Source: Pseudomonadota bacterium
GTDB taxonomy: Bacteria > Pseudomonadota > Gammaproteobacteria > Burkholderiales > SG8-39
Assembly (NCBI GenBank): GCA_021811085.1
Contig: JAJZPQ010000002.1
Coordinates: 62,001 to 126,000 of the forward strand
Length of the DNA stretch: 64,000 bases
Direction: 5' to 3'
This document shows positions 62,540-64,000 of the stretch, one piece after another. The notes beneath the pieces are model-generated. The model saw nothing but the letters and a program-made list of their open reading frames with translations, was not told the DNA's origin and searched no databases. The translations under genes were made by a program, and so were the position numbers. How positions within the stretch are numbered: the first letter of the stretch is position 1; each line of letters starts with the position of its first letter.

Positions 62540-63757
62540 CTAGCCAAGGCTGGCTCCCGCGAAGGCGTTTCCCGCTGGCGCGGTAGCCAGAACCAGCTGG
62601 CATTCCGCCGCATCCAGGTGGTGCACCGAAGGCGTGGTCACCGGGCGCAGCGCGCGCGCGAGCAGATATTCCTTGTCCGGCAAGTGCAGGTCTTCCGGGA
62701 CGCGCTGCCCGTCGGTGACATAGTGCAGCGACAGCTGATGGCGAATGGCGACGTCGAGCGCGGTGGCGATGCCCACCGCCTCGTCGATCTTGGTGATAAT
62801 GCAGCCATGCACTCCGCCGCCGCGATACACGCGCACTACGTCGTCCAGCGTCTCGCCGTTGCCGGTGGCGTTTAGCAGCAGCAGGCGCCGCACCTCGGTT
62901 CCGGACCCCGAGAGCAGCTCGAGTTGCTCCGCGACCATCTGGTCGCGCTGGCTCATGCCTACCGTGTCGATGAGGACCAAGTGCTTGCCGCGCAGATCCT
63001 CGAGCACGAACCGCAGGTCGGATGCATCCTTGACCGCGATCACGCGCACGCCCAGCAGTTTGCCGTAGATGCGCAGCTGCTCGTGGGCACCGATGCGGTA
63101 GCTGTCGGTAGTCAGCAATGCAAGCCGCTCGGCGCCGTAGCGCACGACGCAGCGCGCGGCGATCTTGGCCACCGTGGTGGTCTTGCCGACGCCGGTCGGG
63201 CCGACCAGTGCGTAGGCGCCGCCGCGTTCGACGATTTCGTCCGCGCCGCCGGCAATGCGCAGGTTATGACTGAGCACGGCTTTCACCCAGGCCAGCCGCT
63301 GTTCTGCCTCCAGTACCGGCGGCATCTTGGCAAGAAACTGCCGCGCCAGCGTTGCGCTGAAACCCGCGTGCAGCAGATCGCGCAGCACGCGCGTCTTGCC
63401 CGGCTCGCGCCGCTGCGCCGTGTCCCAGGCCTGGTAGACGAGCTGCTCTTCGAGCAATCCGCGCATCGACTTTATTTCGCTCGCGAGGCTGTGCGAACCC
63501 GAATCCTCTGCCGCCGTCGCGGCAGGCGCGGCCGGCTGCGCGCTGTGCGCCGGCCCGGCGGCCTTGCCCTGGCGTTCGCGCGGCACCGCCTGCGCCATCG
63601 CAGCCTGCGGCGGCAGATCGCCCGGAGCCACGGCGAGGAATTCCACGCCGCTGTCGACCGCCCGGCTCGACAGGATCAACGCATCCGGACCCAGGCCCTG
63701 CCGTACGAGCTGCAAGGCCTGGCGCGAGGTGGCGGCGAAAAATTTCTTGACGTTCAT
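62540..63757 (-). CDS. flhF: Flagellar GTPase FlhF (SRP type)
   Basis: 405 residues. N-terminal B domain (VKKFFAATSRQALQLVRQGL), Ala/Pro-rich linker, then the SRP GTPase NG domain with GPTGVGKTTTVAKIA, TTDSYRIGAHEQLRIYG, VLIDTVGMSQRD and TKIDEAVGIA. It marks the pole for flagellar assembly with FlhG. Its ATG overlaps the flhA stop (ATGA). Confidence 0.96.
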   Translation of the reverse strand: MNVKKFFAATSRQALQLVRQGLGPDALILSSRAVDSGVEFLAVAPGDLPPQAAMAQAVPRERQGKAAGPAHSAQPAAPAATAAEDSGSHSLASEIKSMRGLLEEQLVYQAWDTAQRREPGKTRVLRDLLHAGFSATLARQFLAKMPPVLEAEQRLAWVKAVLSHNLRIAGGADEIVERGGAYALVGPTGVGKTTTVAKIAARCVVRYGAERLALLTTDSYRIGAHEQLRIYGKLLGVRVIAVKDASDLRFVLEDLRGKHLVLIDTVGMSQRDQMVAEQLELLSGSGTEVRRLLLLNATGNGETLDDVVRVYRGGGVHGCIITKIDEAVGIATALDVAIRHQLSLHYVTDGQRVPEDLHLPDKEYLLARALRPVTTPSVHHLDAAECQLVLATAPAGNAFAGASLG

Positions 63758-64000
63758 CCTTTACCCCCAAGCAAGGCGGTGACCTTTATGTTGCTGGTGT
63801 CCGGAACTTCGCTGTGAGCGATAACCTTGATCTGCGACACGGCGCGGCGCAGGAAGCGGGCGAGCAGCACGCGCAATTCGGCCGGCACCAACAGCACCGG
63901 CGGCAGACCGAGCCGCTCCTGCTGTTGCGCGGCCGCACCTGCTTCGCGCAGCAGCGTATCGACCAACCCGGGCTCGATACCTGCGGCATCGCCGGTTTTC
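63754..64000 (-). CDS. flhA: Flagellar export gate protein FlhA (C-terminal end only)
   Basis: 82 residues of the C-terminal cytoplasmic domain are inside the window; the rest lies past the right edge. LVDTLLREAGAAAQQQERLG, PPVLLVPAELRVLLARFLRR and IKVIAHSEVPDTSNIKV are the typical FlhA ending. It overlaps flhF by 4 bp. Confidence 0.93.
   Translation of the reverse strand, partial: KTGDAAGIEPGLVDTLLREAGAAAQQQERLGLPPVLLVPAELRVLLARFLRRAVSQIKVIAHSEVPDTSNIKVTALLGGKG

Noticed and set aside
1-64000. tRNA or rRNA genes, prophage or IS transposase
   Set aside because: No cloverleaf-like, ribosomal or transposase sequences were found by reading; a covariance search would be needed to exclude small RNAs.

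Overview
The window looks like high-GC betaproteobacterial chromosome (Nitrosomonadales/Rhodocyclales-like gene order; judged by gene content only) and is almost wholly a motility and signalling region. It carries nearly a full set of flagellar genes, with chemotaxis, c-di-GMP and two-component genes at the left end. The presence of flhF, flhG, fliT and flaG suggests one or few polar flagella. flhB, motA/motB, cheR/cheB/cheZ and a flagellar master regulator are not in the window.

Layout. 1-10.8 kb, minus strand: cheY, cheA, a vestige of a second cheW, three chemoreceptors (one cut by the left edge), cheW, a secreted Cache protein, a stand-alone zinc-binding CZB protein and the scar of a DUF4143 ATPase. 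11.1-17.1 kb, plus: two histidine kinases and a LuxR-type response regulator overlapping by 4 bp each, then a 964-residue PAS/GAF kinase. 17.1-23.0 kb: an EAL-REC phosphodiesterase, a coupled 54-residue ORF and an HDOD protein on minus, and two diguanylate cyclases on plus. 23.0-24.2 kb: an AbiEii-like nucleotidyltransferase toxin with its partner. 24.6-31.3 kb: fliC, flaG, fliD, fliS, fliT, a FliK-like gene, an FlhB C-terminus homologue and ycgR. 31.4-34.1 kb, minus: an inserted two-gene operon of an ATP-grasp ligase and a PLP decarboxylase. 34.1-45.6 kb: fliE (minus) and fliFGHIJKLMNOPQR (plus). 45.9-57.2 kb, minus: a lipoprotein gene, flgL, K, J, I, H, G, F, E, D, C, B. 57.6-59.2 kb: flgA, flgM, flgN. 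59.2-64.0 kb, minus: motD, motC, fliA, flhG, flhF and the 3' end of flhA.

Regulation can be read from the DNA. Sigma-28 (FliA) promoters resembling TAAAGTTT-N11/12-GCCGATAA lie before cheW, the CZB gene, a diguanylate cyclase, fliC (two), fliD, flgK and flgM, with a weaker one before the EAL gene. Sigma-54 -24/-12 elements precede fliK and flgB. The window therefore holds sigma-28, its anti-sigma factor FlgM and many of their targets. The c-di-GMP enzymes and the CZB protein appear wired into the late flagellar regulon.

The most unusual items are the decarboxylase/ATP-grasp pair inside the flagellar cluster, the toxin-antitoxin-like pair with an apparently leaderless promoter, an FlhG whose Walker A lysines are missing, the cheW and DUF4143 remnants, and families of non-coding repeats (a heptamer array, a dispersed element of about 35 bp, and a direct repeat-hairpin-direct repeat structure after fliR).
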